A stretch of 36,076 nt of DNA, from the NCBI GenBank assembly GCA_020072965.1, contig JAIQFY010000054.1, positions 1-36,076 of the forward strand, written 5' to 3'. Position numbers and translations under genes: made by a program. Source of the stretch: Terriglobia bacterium. Its GTDB lineage: Bacteria > Acidobacteriota > Terriglobia > JAIQFV01. The notes under the pieces are model-generated. The model did not search any database, was not told the DNA's origin, and saw nothing but the letters and a program-made list of their open reading frames with translations. Positions 24,836 to 33,958 of the stretch are shown one piece after another; the stretch's first letter is position 1, and each line of letters opens with the position of its first letter.

Positions 24836-26104
24836 ATGCCGGAAAACGATGCGAAAAGAGCGAGACGAGTCATGAATGCTCCACTAAACAAGCTGAGCAA
24901 CGCATCGGGAAGAATAGGGAGCCCACCTCCCAAACCTGCTACTGACAACACTCAGGACACTTTGAGGTCGGGACTCAACAAAGCATTTCTCGATGATAAG
25001 ACGGTAAGACAAGCCTTTGCCACCAATTTGAAAGAACGTGGCATTATCTCAAGAGATTTTGCCGAACGCTCCAGGAAGGTTTTCGCCAACTTCAGACCCA
25101 CCGCACCCGTATCTGCCAAGCGGCCACACCCGAACTTTGTGAAACCGGGGGACAATCTGCTAGATGTTCAGCAAACCAACATGGCAAAGGGCATTGAGCT
25201 TATAAAGAGAAATGCTCCGAAACACTCGGCTAGGTTTGCCGCCAGTGAAGAACTGAACAAGATGGTGAAGAAAAGCCGCAGAATAGAGCCCGGCGATAAA
25301 CCGGTGCAATGGATGGGGACGATAAGTGGGGCGGACATCTACGCCCGACTCAAGGAATTGAACAAAGGACCCGAGATTTTCGCGACAAATACCCTGGTTA
25401 CGAGTTGCGAAGCTGAGCAAGAGGCCAACAGAAGGATGCAGCAGATTACGAGTCAGGGCAATACTTCTACTGGAGCCTCAGGCAGCACGTCAACAAGCAG
25501 TCAGGCGGACACTGCCGGAGCGCCCTTATACCCGGACGCGGCGCACATCACTCCGACGAAAATGGTAAAGGAGAACGTGTATCTTCAGATGCACACGGCC
25601 ACGTCGCCTGAATCCACATTGAGTTATGACAACATACCCGAGCATTCGAACCAGATGAAAGACTCTCATGACAAGCCCACCTTTGAGCTCAGAGCAGGCC
25701 CCACGGATGTCACCGCCTACCACGACTTTCATAGCTTGCAGATCGCCTTTGAAAACGTCTGGGAGGAGATGTTCGATGCTCAACTCGCCTCTCTCGGCCA
25801 ACAGCTGTACCAAGAATATGTGAAGCTGAAGGATTTCAGCGGCATGGATGACAGCTCAGACCCCATGGTCAGTACGGTTGACGAATTGAGAGAACTCATG
25901 GCAGAGGTGAAGAGCTTTACCCAGCAGACTGTGCAAAATCTTGCGCCCGTATTTGATGCCGGTAGCAGCGACGGAAAGGGCACCGGCGGTTACGGGGCAA
26001 ACACGGGGAGCGCACCGAACTCCTTTGAGCAGACCGCCGCCCAGGTAGCCCTGGGATTCGCGACCGGTGGCATCTCCCCCCTGCTAAAACTCTTTGGACT
26101 TTAG
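24836..26104 (+). CDS. Unrecognised protein A of a three-gene cluster
   Basis: 422 residues. The ATG at 24836 follows GGGAGGATTACC; an upstream frame from 24707 adds 43 residues without support. The N-terminus is basic and proline-rich (KRARRV, GSPPPKP), residues 50-200 are helical and charged, and residues about 207-228 are a Ser/Thr/Gly linker (NTSTGASGSTSTSS). A second helical part follows, and the last ~20 residues are a glycine-rich hydrophobic tail, VALGFATGGISPLLKLFGL. No signal peptide, no known domain. The linker and hydrophobic end suggest a structural or secreted-machine component; this is a guess. It is 40 bp before gene B. Confidence 0.6.
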   Translation: MPENDAKRARRVMNAPLNKLSNASGRIGSPPPKPATDNTQDTLRSGLNKAFLDDKTVRQAFATNLKERGIISRDFAERSRKVFANFRPTAPVSAKRPHPNFVKPGDNLLDVQQTNMAKGIELIKRNAPKHSARFAASEELNKMVKKSRRIEPGDKPVQWMGTISGADIYARLKELNKGPEIFATNTLVTSCEAEQEANRRMQQITSQGNTSTGASGSTSTSSQADTAGAPLYPDAAHITPTKMVKENVYLQMHTATSPESTLSYDNIPEHSNQMKDSHDKPTFELRAGPTDVTAYHDFHSLQIAFENVWEEMFDAQLASLGQQLYQEYVKLKDFSGMDDSSDPMVSTVDELRELMAEVKSFTQQTVQNLAPVFDAGSSDGKGTGGYGANTGSAPNSFEQTAAQVALGFATGGISPLLKLFGL

Positions 26105-26144
26105 CTAGCGCGGCCTGCAGCTTCTTGAAAGGAGAGAAGAAGTT

Positions 26145-28595
26145 ATGAGCGAACCAACCAAGATCACGTGGGACTCTTTTCAGGGTGTTCTTCCGGATGA
26201 TTGCGATGTTATCAACGTCAAGTTTGAGCCCAATGCTGTGCATGAGGTTTCCGTGGAACTGGTGTTACAGAGCGACATGGATGCCTGGAAACAGATGACG
26301 TTCAGCATTGATACGGGGGGTGGCAATATCGGCTTTGAGCCTCGGGTGGTATACACCGAGGGCACCAAAAGGTCAGCGACCATGTACATGGACCCGGAAA
26401 CTATCGCCAACAGCACCGCGAAGATACTGTTCTCGAAGGTCAAATCAGGCCTTGTCCAAACTGATGTTTACTTGCTTGACCGTCTTGCTGATAAGATCAA
26501 GCCCGGCATGCGGGTCACTTTCCACTGGAGGAAGGATAGCTGTGCTTACAACGCGTCTGGCACAAATGGCAAGCGTTCCCAGGCTACTGATATTGTCGTG
26601 GGTGACGCAGTAGGTAGCGCGGGCAGGCTGTTCTATCTGTTAGGCGGGCTGGAAAAATTGCTTTCTGAAAAGTACGCTTTTGATGTCTTTGCCGCCAACT
26701 CGGTGAATTTTGGCATTCTAGTGACCTACCGGCAAAAGTGGCAGCCGGTGAACTACCAGGTGGGAGACCTTGTTTCAACCATCCCTCTGGCCCCGAAAGA
26801 GGTGAGAAGGTATACCACGAAGACGGTCACCAAAAAAACCAGGGCCCGCAAAGAGATGGAGGACTCCCTGAAAATCAGGAAACTGGACTCCACCGATACC
26901 TTCAGGGTAGATGCGGAAATCACCAAAGACGCATTCAACAAAACGAGTTTTGACGTAACCGCGAACGAGTCGTTTGGAAAAAAAGACCTGTATAACGTTA
27001 ACCTGACCGAGACGTCTAATCAGCAGCAGTCCAACACTTCTCATCAGGTCAAGAAGACCTTCCACGAAAATGTGCTCAAGAGCGCCCAGGAGTACCGGGA
27101 TGAACACAAAGTAGAGATTGACACGAGTGAGAGCGAGGAAACGGAAAGCACGGTTTTCCACGAAATCCAGAACCCCAATGATGAGCTGGCGGTAACCTAC
27201 CTGTTTTATGAGCTGCAAAGGACATACCGGATAAGCGAGAAGATACACAAGCTCACCCCGGTTATCCTGGTGGCCAATGACGTTCCGTCACCCCACGAAA
27301 TAGACGACGCCTGGTTGTTGAAGCACAGCTGGATATTGAACCGGGTGATACTCGATGACTCGTTACGGCCCGCATTGGAATATTTGTCAAAGAGCTTCGC
27401 GGGCGCCGAGATAAACATCCGGGTACTTGCCGACAGCGCCACGATGCAGAAGAACCTGGTCGACCGGCTGGGCCTGGAGATACAAGGCCTTGGCATGGTG
27501 CTATCGAGGTCCTTGCAGGATGTAAAGAACGCCGTCATGGCCTCGGCGCAGAGCCAGCAGCAGAAGGACTTCTTTGACACCGTCAAGTCTGTGTTTGATC
27601 CGCTGGGACTGATAAAGGGAGACCCTGCGGCAACAGACGCCGCGCAGACGATTGTGGACTACACTAAAGAGACGCTTGACAGGACGGAAAAAGAGAAGGA
27701 GAAGCTGGAATCTCAGTTAGAGGCTGCTGTGTCGGCGCTGCAGACGGCGGTGGATAAACTGGCCAGCGCGATAAAAGAACATTTTGATAAGCTCACGGAA
27801 ATCGACAAGCTGCGCATCCATGTTAAAGACAACATACTGTATTACATGCAGGCAATATGGGACCACGAGCCGCCGGACCAGAGATTCTTCAGATTGTACA
27901 AACAAATTGACGTGCCAGTGATCACGCCGAAGACACTTAAAGATGTGGCTGATGTCTACAAGGCAGAATCAGCGGCGGATGCTCTGAGCGGTTCGTCGGG
28001 TGTTGATATATCCATACCGATGCCGGACGTCACCTTCGAAACCAAGAAACTCGTTGATGTTGCCGATATTGACAATCTCCTGGGCTACAAAGGCAATTAC
28101 ATGATATTCCCGCTCAAGGACAACAACTACCTTACCCTGCACATGATGCAGGACTACCTCAATATCGGCGACGTAGTGACGCTCCGGGATCCGGACGAAC
28201 TCGGCAGTTATACTCTGGATGAAATCCAGGAACTGGCTGCTTGTGTGTACCGCAAAGACAAGGACACCTTCCTGAAGTTCGAGAACGACTTCAAAAAACT
28301 GATGATAGACCGCCTCACCTCCTCGCCACCTGATGACAACCTGGTAATCGTTCCCACCAATTCGCTCTACATCGAAGCACTGGTGGGCACTCATCCGTTG
28401 CTGGAAGACTTCAAGCTGATTCACCGTGCTCTCGATGTGAAGAAAGTGCAGGCTGAAGTGCGCCATGCGGAGCTGGAAAACATCCGGCTGGCATCGAGAG
28501 ACTTGAAAGGCAAGGATGAGGACCCCGACATCGAAAAGAAGGTCGTCGTTGAGACGAACAACCAGAACATCACCGTAGAAGCGGACGGAGGCTGA
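26145..28595 (+). CDS. Unrecognised large protein B of a three-gene cluster
   Basis: 816 residues after AAGGAGAGAAG. The first ~210 residues are beta-rich, ending in YRQKWQPVNYQVGDLVSTIPLAP. A charged linker (KEVRRYTTKTVTKKTRARKEMEDS) leads to a long helical region with NPNDELAVTYLFYELQRTYRISE and PHEIDDAWLLKHSWIL. Around 505-560 there is a strong heptad-like coiled coil (EKEKEKLESQLEAAVSALQT), then a mixed domain and an acidic, charged C-terminus with a second coil. No signal peptide or catalytic motif was seen. It looks like a structural or scaffold protein. I do not recognise the family. Confidence 0.65.
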   Translation: MSEPTKITWDSFQGVLPDDCDVINVKFEPNAVHEVSVELVLQSDMDAWKQMTFSIDTGGGNIGFEPRVVYTEGTKRSATMYMDPETIANSTAKILFSKVKSGLVQTDVYLLDRLADKIKPGMRVTFHWRKDSCAYNASGTNGKRSQATDIVVGDAVGSAGRLFYLLGGLEKLLSEKYAFDVFAANSVNFGILVTYRQKWQPVNYQVGDLVSTIPLAPKEVRRYTTKTVTKKTRARKEMEDSLKIRKLDSTDTFRVDAEITKDAFNKTSFDVTANESFGKKDLYNVNLTETSNQQQSNTSHQVKKTFHENVLKSAQEYRDEHKVEIDTSESEETESTVFHEIQNPNDELAVTYLFYELQRTYRISEKIHKLTPVILVANDVPSPHEIDDAWLLKHSWILNRVILDDSLRPALEYLSKSFAGAEINIRVLADSATMQKNLVDRLGLEIQGLGMVLSRSLQDVKNAVMASAQSQQQKDFFDTVKSVFDPLGLIKGDPAATDAAQTIVDYTKETLDRTEKEKEKLESQLEAAVSALQTAVDKLASAIKEHFDKLTEIDKLRIHVKDNILYYMQAIWDHEPPDQRFFRLYKQIDVPVITPKTLKDVADVYKAESAADALSGSSGVDISIPMPDVTFETKKLVDVADIDNLLGYKGNYMIFPLKDNNYLTLHMMQDYLNIGDVVTLRDPDELGSYTLDEIQELAACVYRKDKDTFLKFENDFKKLMIDRLTSSPPDDNLVIVPTNSLYIEALVGTHPLLEDFKLIHRALDVKKVQAEVRHAELENIRLASRDLKGKDEDPDIEKKVVVETNNQNITVEADGG

Positions 28596-28609
28596 CGGCG
28601 GAGTAAGCT

Positions 28610-30499
28610 ATGGAGGCCACAACGTCTCAAAAATCCGGCACTCCTAAACCCGGACAAGCCGCCAGCCCAACCATGGTCGAGGCTGCTGCCCGCCTTGGCT
28701 CGGTCTACATCGAGCTCACGAATTTGGGGCAAAGCCTAGATGTGAAGACTCTGCCGTCTTGGCTGCAGCCACCTCGTCTGAATCCTTTCGGGGGAAGATT
28801 TCAACTCGGGATGGAGATCCAAGCGGCGCTTTCAAACTCGCCGTTATACCACGCCTTGCGCTCTCCCGGCGAGGGCATTGAGGCCAGCCTGAGGCTATAT
28901 GAGAAAGACCTGCAGGTCTTCGTCCCGCTACTCAAAGGGAAGCTTGGGCCCGTCACAGAGCAAAGCCTCATCGGCCATATCCTGCAGCTTCAACAGCTTT
29001 CCGTCCGTTTCAGCAAACCGGGCATTGAAGACTTGCTCTATAAGAGCGTGTGGCGAATGCTGCTCAGGGACCGACCTAAAAATTTCTGGGAGTCTCAATC
29101 TTCCTTGGTCTATTCGGAGATTGCCGAGCGGCGCAAATGGTTGAAGAGAATAAAGACCGAACGGGACGTACTCATTCGCGAGCCTACACAAGGTAAGGTG
29201 GGTGCCGGAGATAAGCCGGGCAATTCTGTCGAAGTCTCGGAACTTCTCGCTTGCATCGCCGTCCATCCGAATCCGGGCAAGCTGATCTGGGCCTACTCCG
29301 AGTCGCCGCGCTACGGGACGGAGCTAACAAATGGCGAGCTTCCGCCCGCGATTAGGGCAACCATCAACTTGGTCTCGAGGCTAACGAACCCCAAGACGGC
29401 TGATGAGGCCCTGGGCTACGCACCCTTAGTAGTCGGCGCGGTGGCGCAGCTTGGGCTCCAGGAAGTTCCCGGCCTTCCGGAGTTTGCCGTGGCGATGGGT
29501 CGTCTCCTCGCGATGCACATGTCAGGATTCGAGGTTGGTGTCAGTGCGGCGTGGACACTCATGATAGGACTCAGTTTGGTCTTTACCGGGCCGGTGGGAG
29601 CCGTGGCGGTGGGTTCTCTGGACCTGGCCCTTTCCGGCATGGGCGTGGGAATAAATCTGCTTCGGGAGCATGAGCAGGAGATTGCGGCCACCGCCAGCAA
29701 TTTCGTTCCTGAAGAACAAAAACTGGCCGAGCACCCCAGCGGGGCGGATACCGCGTTAAGCCTTGCCGGAGCTCTGATGTCAGCCATTGCGCTGACCGGT
29801 GCGATTACGAGCCTCAAGGCACAGCGGTTACTGAAGACGAAACCGAGGTCGCCAGACGTGGTGAAAGCGACCAGAGTCGAGCCACAAGAAGTCCAGTCTG
29901 CCAGGCGGAGCACAATGCCTGCCGCCAAAGACGATGCAGCGCGAGGAATTGCCAAGGATAGCCAGCAAATAGGAGACAGACTTGCTGGGGCAAGGGCGGG
30001 GAAATCGGAAACGAAGCCGTTGGCGCCGATCTCAGAAGAGCCAAATCGAGCGGTCTCGCAAAGGGCCATCGCACCTCGTGCTCGAAGATCTACCAAAGGG
30101 AAACCGCCCAAAGGTGAGCCTCCAATCGGCGAGTATACAGTCACTGAATTAAGACGCTTCGGTGTCAAAGGAAGGGTCGGTGACCCTTGGGAAGGTCACG
30201 AAGTGCTGCTCAACTCCTGGCTCGAGCGACAAGGTCTTATAACGCGGCGAGGCAGCGGCTTGTCGCGATTCAATTCCGCTATCGCACTTAGCACTGAAGA
30301 GCACGCGACTATCTCTGCCATGCAGCGAGCGCGCGGCCTCTACAATGAGGCAGTATTGGGAAAAATGACAGCTCGGGAAGTCATTGAGGCCAATGCTCAG
30401 ATATTACTTGACGCAGGATTGCCGGAGGAACGCGTTATCAGAGTCGTTGACGACACTTTGGAGCTACTAACTGGTATAGGCGGCAAGGCACCCCTGTGA
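28610..30499 (+). CDS. Protein C of the cluster: membrane-like core and toxin-like C-terminal domain
   Basis: 629 residues, start ATG at 28610 with GGAG upstream, 14 bp after gene B. The first ~280 residues are soluble and helical. Residues about 310-350 contain LMIGLSLVFTGPVGAVAVG and further glycine-rich hydrophobic stretches, and a second one (LAGALMSAIALTGAI) follows near 385. Then comes a long low-complexity, basic and proline-rich linker (about 400-506). The last ~120 residues form a separate domain: EGHEVLLNSWLERQG (H530, N535), SRFNSAIAL (N555) and EEH565, which resembles the 'GHH/GHE ... N ... H' layout of HNH/endonuclease VII-type polymorphic toxins. No immunity gene follows. Confidence 0.6.
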   Translation: MEATTSQKSGTPKPGQAASPTMVEAAARLGSVYIELTNLGQSLDVKTLPSWLQPPRLNPFGGRFQLGMEIQAALSNSPLYHALRSPGEGIEASLRLYEKDLQVFVPLLKGKLGPVTEQSLIGHILQLQQLSVRFSKPGIEDLLYKSVWRMLLRDRPKNFWESQSSLVYSEIAERRKWLKRIKTERDVLIREPTQGKVGAGDKPGNSVEVSELLACIAVHPNPGKLIWAYSESPRYGTELTNGELPPAIRATINLVSRLTNPKTADEALGYAPLVVGAVAQLGLQEVPGLPEFAVAMGRLLAMHMSGFEVGVSAAWTLMIGLSLVFTGPVGAVAVGSLDLALSGMGVGINLLREHEQEIAATASNFVPEEQKLAEHPSGADTALSLAGALMSAIALTGAITSLKAQRLLKTKPRSPDVVKATRVEPQEVQSARRSTMPAAKDDAARGIAKDSQQIGDRLAGARAGKSETKPLAPISEEPNRAVSQRAIAPRARRSTKGKPPKGEPPIGEYTVTELRRFGVKGRVGDPWEGHEVLLNSWLERQGLITRRGSGLSRFNSAIALSTEEHATISAMQRARGLYNEAVLGKMTAREVIEANAQILLDAGLPEERVIRVVDDTLELLTGIGGKAPL

Positions 30500-30608
30500 A
30501 GGCGCTGATCAAATAATGACAATCCACCCGCCGCGGCGCGAGCGTTTCCTTGAGGATTCCGTTCTGGGGTTCCCGCACTCTTTCGTTCGAGCGTAGTGTG
30601 AATTGCCC

Positions 30609-31780
30609 AGGGTCAGATCTATTTATTTTTCAATTGCAAACTCCAGCGACTTTGTAATGGTATAATCGCGTTGTAATTCCCCCCTAACATTCAGCATCTT
30701 TCAATCACCCCCGGACTGGAGTCACCATGGCTCGGCCTCTGCGTATCCAGTGGGAGGGGGCTTGGTACCATATCACCTCGCGCGGTCAGGAGCGAGGGGC
30801 CATCTTTTGGGATGATGAGGATCGACGCCGTTTCTTGGCGAGGCTGGCTCGGATGCCGGAACGCTTTCATACCCGTCTCCACAACTATGTGCTGATGGAC
30901 AACCATTACCATCTCGTGATGGAGACGGGGGAAGCGAATCTCAGCTTAGGCCTTCAGTGGCTCAATGGAGGTTACAGCCAAGCGTTCAACAAGCGCCATC
31001 ACCGCAGCGGGCATCTCTTGGAAGGGCGGTTCAAAGCGATTATCGTGGAGCCGCAGCGATGGGGGTTAGAGCTGAGCCGGTACGTGCATTTGAATCCCGT
31101 TCGCGTCGGGCGATTTGCGTTGGACAAAGGGACGCAGAGTCGGAACCGTCGAGGAACAGGCATCGAACACGGAAGCGACCTGTGGCAGGCCCGCATCAAT
31201 TACCTGAGGGAGTACCCGTGGAGCTCCTATCGCGCTTACATCGGGCTGGAGCCATCACCTGACTGGCTAGTGTGTGAGACCGTGTTGAGTTGGATGAGAG
31301 GATCGGAGGAAGACCCCCGCACGGCGTATCAGCGGTACGTGGAGGAAGCGGTTCGAGAGGGGATCCGTCAAACGCCCTGGGACCAACTGGCGGCCCAGGT
31401 AGTTTTGGGAAGCCAAGAGTTTGTGGACAGTCTTCGGGACCGGGTGCGCGGCAACGAGCGGGAACAGCGCGAGTTGCTCGGCCTCGCTCAGCGGCCTGAT
31501 TTCCTGCAGGTCATCGGCGCCGTGGAGCGATGGAAGGGGGAACGCTGGCAGGCGTTCGTGAATCGTCACGGGGACTGGGGGCGAGATCTGGCGCTGTCTT
31601 TGGCTTACGAGTATTGCGGACTGACGCTCCAACAACTCGGTGCCTTGGTCGACGGATTGGATTATGTGTCCGTCTCCGGAGCGGTCCGTCGCTTTCGACA
31701 ACGCATTGAGCGCGATCCGACCCTGGCACAGGCCTTCCAACAGATTAGCTGCCAATTGAAAAATAAATAGACCTGGCCCC
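30609..31780 (+). mobile_element. Intact-looking RAYT element with imperfect terminal inverted repeats
   Basis: The left end (30609-30637, AGGGTCAGATCTATTTA then TTTTTCAATTGC) and the right end (about 31752-31780) are inverted copies that differ at two positions over 27 bp. The right end contains the transposase stop codon. A conserved leader (TAATGGTATAAT ... GTAATT-poly(C) ... GACTGGAGTCACC) runs from the left end to the ATG and is shared with the remnant at 35727. Confidence 0.8.
30727..31770 (+). CDS. REP-associated tyrosine transposase (Y1_Tnp, RAYT)
   Basis: 347 residues. The Y1/HUH-like core is complete: MARPLRIQWEGAWYHITSRG, MDNHYHLVME with H60 and H62, and the catalytic Tyr83 in LNGGYSQAFNKRH, then LLEGRFKAI and ELSRYVHLNPVRV. 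After residue ~190 there is a DnaA-like or chromosomal replication-type helical C-terminal extension (VEEAVREGIRQTPWD, GDWGRDLALSLAYEYCGLTLQQLG) often seen with this branch. These enzymes cut and join single-stranded DNA at palindromic REP sequences. GGACTGGAGTCACC precedes the ATG. It is the only complete copy of at least four related sequences in the window. Confidence 0.9.
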   Translation: MARPLRIQWEGAWYHITSRGQERGAIFWDDEDRRRFLARLARMPERFHTRLHNYVLMDNHYHLVMETGEANLSLGLQWLNGGYSQAFNKRHHRSGHLLEGRFKAIIVEPQRWGLELSRYVHLNPVRVGRFALDKGTQSRNRRGTGIEHGSDLWQARINYLREYPWSSYRAYIGLEPSPDWLVCETVLSWMRGSEEDPRTAYQRYVEEAVREGIRQTPWDQLAAQVVLGSQEFVDSLRDRVRGNEREQRELLGLAQRPDFLQVIGAVERWKGERWQAFVNRHGDWGRDLALSLAYEYCGLTLQQLGALVDGLDYVSVSGAVRRFRQRIERDPTLAQAFQQISCQLKNK

Positions 31781-32083
31781 CGATTTTAATGGCCAGAACA
31801 TCTGCCGGTTCCAGGTCGTCCGCAGCAGCATCGCGTGGAGGCCCATCTATGGGAGTTGCTCCCCTTCGGTCAGTCGGCTTTTTGTAACGCATCTCTGTTA
31901 CCTCATCTTTGTGGGCGGGAGCCCGGGGCTAACCCGCCGTACTTGGAGCTAGCTGCCCAAGGCGGGACGCGCCGTCGGTAACGCGTCGGCCCGGGCGCGA
32001 TTGGAGATGAACTTCAGTTGGACGTTCGTCTCCATCAAGTCGGGGATTTGACAGGATATCAACGAAGCCAGCAAAACGGATTT
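31781..32083. other. Gene-free stretch after the RAYT element
   Basis: About 300 bp without a supported gene. A GC-rich piece at 31910-32010 has several small inverted repeats (GGCGGGA..., CCCGCC...). Short ORFs here lack ribosome binding sites and family features. Confidence 0.4.
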
Positions 32084-32185
32084 GGGGGCAGACCTTTTCA
32101 ATTGTCAATTCTGATGAGACGTTAAACCCAGACTCGTAGAGGGACCTTTTCGAAAGCAAAAATAAAATTGAAAAGATCTGACCCC
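32084..32185. mobile_element. Miniature (MITE-like) element related to RAYT termini
   Basis: 102 bp bounded by 20-bp inverted repeats matching at 18 positions: GGGGGCAGACCTTTTCAATT at 32084-32103 and the inverse of GGGGTCAGATCTTTTCAATT at 32166-32185. These combine the GGGTCAGATC and CAATT modules of the RAYT ends with no coding content between, so it is probably mobilised by a RAYT enzyme in trans. Confidence 0.65.
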
Positions 32186-32212
32186 GCGATTGCTAGGGGC
32201 GCGCCGCTCCTA

Positions 32213-33097
32213 TTAGTCGGGCCGGCTCCGGAGAAAGGCGTGCGTCTTCCCTTTGGAGTCTGTGTAGTTCCCAACAATATCGCCACCCGGATTAATCCCA
32301 AAGGCCTGCGTGACAATGGCCCCTGGGAAATCAATGGTCGCGAATCCGCCGTGAGCGGCTCGCAGGAAACCGTGAACCTTGCCCGCGGTATCTCGGAACA
32401 CCCCCACAACATCGCCAGCGGGATTGATGTCCCAGGCCTGCGTGAAATTGCTATTGGGCACATCGAAGGGCGCGAAGCTGCCGTTCTCGACGAAGTAGCC
32501 GTGCGTGAGGCCGGTCGCCAGGTCGTCGAACAGGCCGACGATCGTGCTTCCGTCTGGAGTCGCGCCATTGTGCATGGAAGATGGGACGTCAATGGCAGCG
32601 AAGCTGCCGTCCGCGTTCCGCACGAAGCCGAACATGGTTGGGTTGTCAAGAGGCTCTGTGTCGTGGTAGCAGCCGTAGATGCTTCCGCTGGGCGAGATTC
32701 GCTGAAGGATCGAACCTGGGTGCCCCGGGAACAGCACGGTCGAGAAGGTGCCCTGGCTCAGCAGAAAGCCATGGAGGGAGGCCGGCTGTGTCCCCCCCGG
32801 AGCCCTATAGTTTCCCACAATGTCCCCGCCCGGGTTGATCCCCCGCGGCTGGGTGGCCAAGGCACCAGGGAAATTAATCGCGGAAAAGTTTCCGCCGCTC
32901 ATCAAGAACCCGTGATTCACCCCGGCGGTGTCTCGGTAAGACCCGACGATGTCGCCGCCAGGATTGATACCGAAAGCGGTCGTGGACACGGCGTTTGGGA
33001 AATCAAAGCTGGTGAATTGAAAAGGCCCCCCAGGGCTTGCGGCGCCCAGCAGCAGCGCCGCGACAACGATGATCCAGAAAGGTGAGTATTGTCGCAT
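32213..33097 (-). CDS. Exported HAF-repeat protein
   Basis: 294 residues from the ATG at 33095-33097, which has GGAGGTG upstream and opens a signal peptide (MRQYSPFWIIVVAALLLGAAS). The mature protein is made of about seven repeats of roughly 40 residues with the pattern GINPGGDIVGxYxD...HGFL...F..I.FPGA, the HAF-repeat family found in many copies in Acidobacteria and related soil bacteria. It probably folds as a beta-propeller outside the cell. Function is not known. A long antisense frame on the plus strand (32168-33085) is a shadow of the repeat codons. Confidence 0.85.
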   Translation of the reverse strand: MRQYSPFWIIVVAALLLGAASPGGPFQFTSFDFPNAVSTTAFGINPGGDIVGSYRDTAGVNHGFLMSGGNFSAINFPGALATQPRGINPGGDIVGNYRAPGGTQPASLHGFLLSQGTFSTVLFPGHPGSILQRISPSGSIYGCYHDTEPLDNPTMFGFVRNADGSFAAIDVPSSMHNGATPDGSTIVGLFDDLATGLTHGYFVENGSFAPFDVPNSNFTQAWDINPAGDVVGVFRDTAGKVHGFLRAAHGGFATIDFPGAIVTQAFGINPGGDIVGNYTDSKGKTHAFLRSRPD

Positions 33098-33424
33098 TGT
33101 CGCACCTCCGTAGAAAGTTCGCCTTGCCGAAGCAAGGCTTCCCTGTTTGCTCAACAGCAGCCATCGATTCGGATCGGTCGAGGGGGGAAAATTTGAAGGA
33201 ACTAATGGTCAGAATTCATGCGCGAACAGGTTTGAGCACGTCGAGTGAATTGAGGCCACAACCCCAAGCATGCTATCCCTTCGAACTGTGCGATGAGTAT
33301 CACAAACGCTACCCAAACGCAATAACTGGGAAATATTTCACATGCGAGCATGCGAGGGCATGCGAGGGTCAGATCGGGACTTTGGGTGTGCTGAGCAGCG
33401 CGTTGTTCAGGAGGGTTAAAGTCC

Positions 33425-33615
33425 CTCTGGCGCTCGGATGAGGGGCGCCATATCCAAAAGCGGGAGTAATGCCTCGCTGGCCGGAGAGTGATTGGCGGTT
33501 CTCCGGAGGGCAGGGTGTCCACCGTGAGGTGGAATCCGAAGGGCATGAGGAGAAGTACCGGGCCGTAATCAATGGGGGCGACCCCGACGATGAACCGGTC
33601 GGCCAAAGGTGGGGA
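33425..33615 (+). ncRNA. Structured non-coding segment, possibly a group II intron scrap
   Basis: Non-coding on both strands by eye, with several local hairpins (GGCCGGAGAGTG...; TCCACC/GGTGGA; GGGGGCGACCCCGACG; ACCGGTCGGCC ... GGACCGGTC). The order TGGAATCCGAAGGGCA ... GACGATGAACCGGT recalls domain I of bacterial group II introns. No reverse transcriptase or domain V was found, so this can be at most a fragment. A low-confidence call made by recollection of intron sequences, not by alignment. Confidence 0.2.
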
Positions 33616-33634
33616 CCGGTCGAGCCTGCCTGAC

Positions 33635-33750
33635 ATTGGATTATGCGTCCGTCTCCGGAGCGGCCCGTCGGGCGCGACAACGCATGGAGCGCTATCCGAC
33701 CCTGGCGCAGGCCTTCCAACAGATTAGCTGCCAATTGAGAATCGAATAGA
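33635..33750 (+). pseudogene. RAYT 3' remnant
   Basis: The plus-strand translation aligns with the end of the intact copy (DYVSVSGAVRRFRQRIERDP then TLAQAFQQISCQL), with several substitutions. It stops in the shared terminal repeat. All catalytic parts are missing. Confidence 0.75.
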
Positions 33751-33958
33751 TCTGTCCCTCAGTTCTTAAGTTAAGTGGACACCATTATCCAACCCGCAGA
33801 TAATTCTTCCATTTTCTCCTTGACTTCACTATGCTGCAAGGCACAAAATTTACGCGTTCGTAGGCGTACGAACAAATCTAAATACTAATAAGAGAATTCG
33901 GTTGCTGACGGCTACCGAAACTTCAATCTAGGACACCTTCAGTCCAAGGAGAATTGCC

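Larger units (their letters stand above)
33365..33759. mobile_element. Chimeric RAYT remnant (mismatched termini)
   Basis: The left edge at 33365-33385 has the terminus of the 22.7-kb element (AGGGTCAGATCGGGACTTTGG), whereas the right end at 33732-33759 is of the CAATTG/ATCTGTCCCT type and is preceded (33635-33750) by the last ~37 codons of a RAYT gene (YASVSGAARRARQRMERYP...). The middle 33420-33620 is unrelated to RAYT. The element seems to be a fusion of two degraded copies. Confidence 0.6.

Noticed and set aside
29416-30168. 250-aa minus-strand frame
   Set aside because: Antisense to protein C of the three-gene cluster; low-complexity A/S/R/P-rich translation.
32168-33085. 305-aa plus-strand open frame
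   Set aside because: Exactly antisense to the HAF-repeat gene; it mirrors the repeat codons and has no ribosome binding site or domain.
33202-33734. Minus-strand frames of 144 and 121 aa
   Set aside because: They cover the RAYT remnant in antisense; the similar antisense frame at 31267-31755 of the intact copy shows they are shadows.
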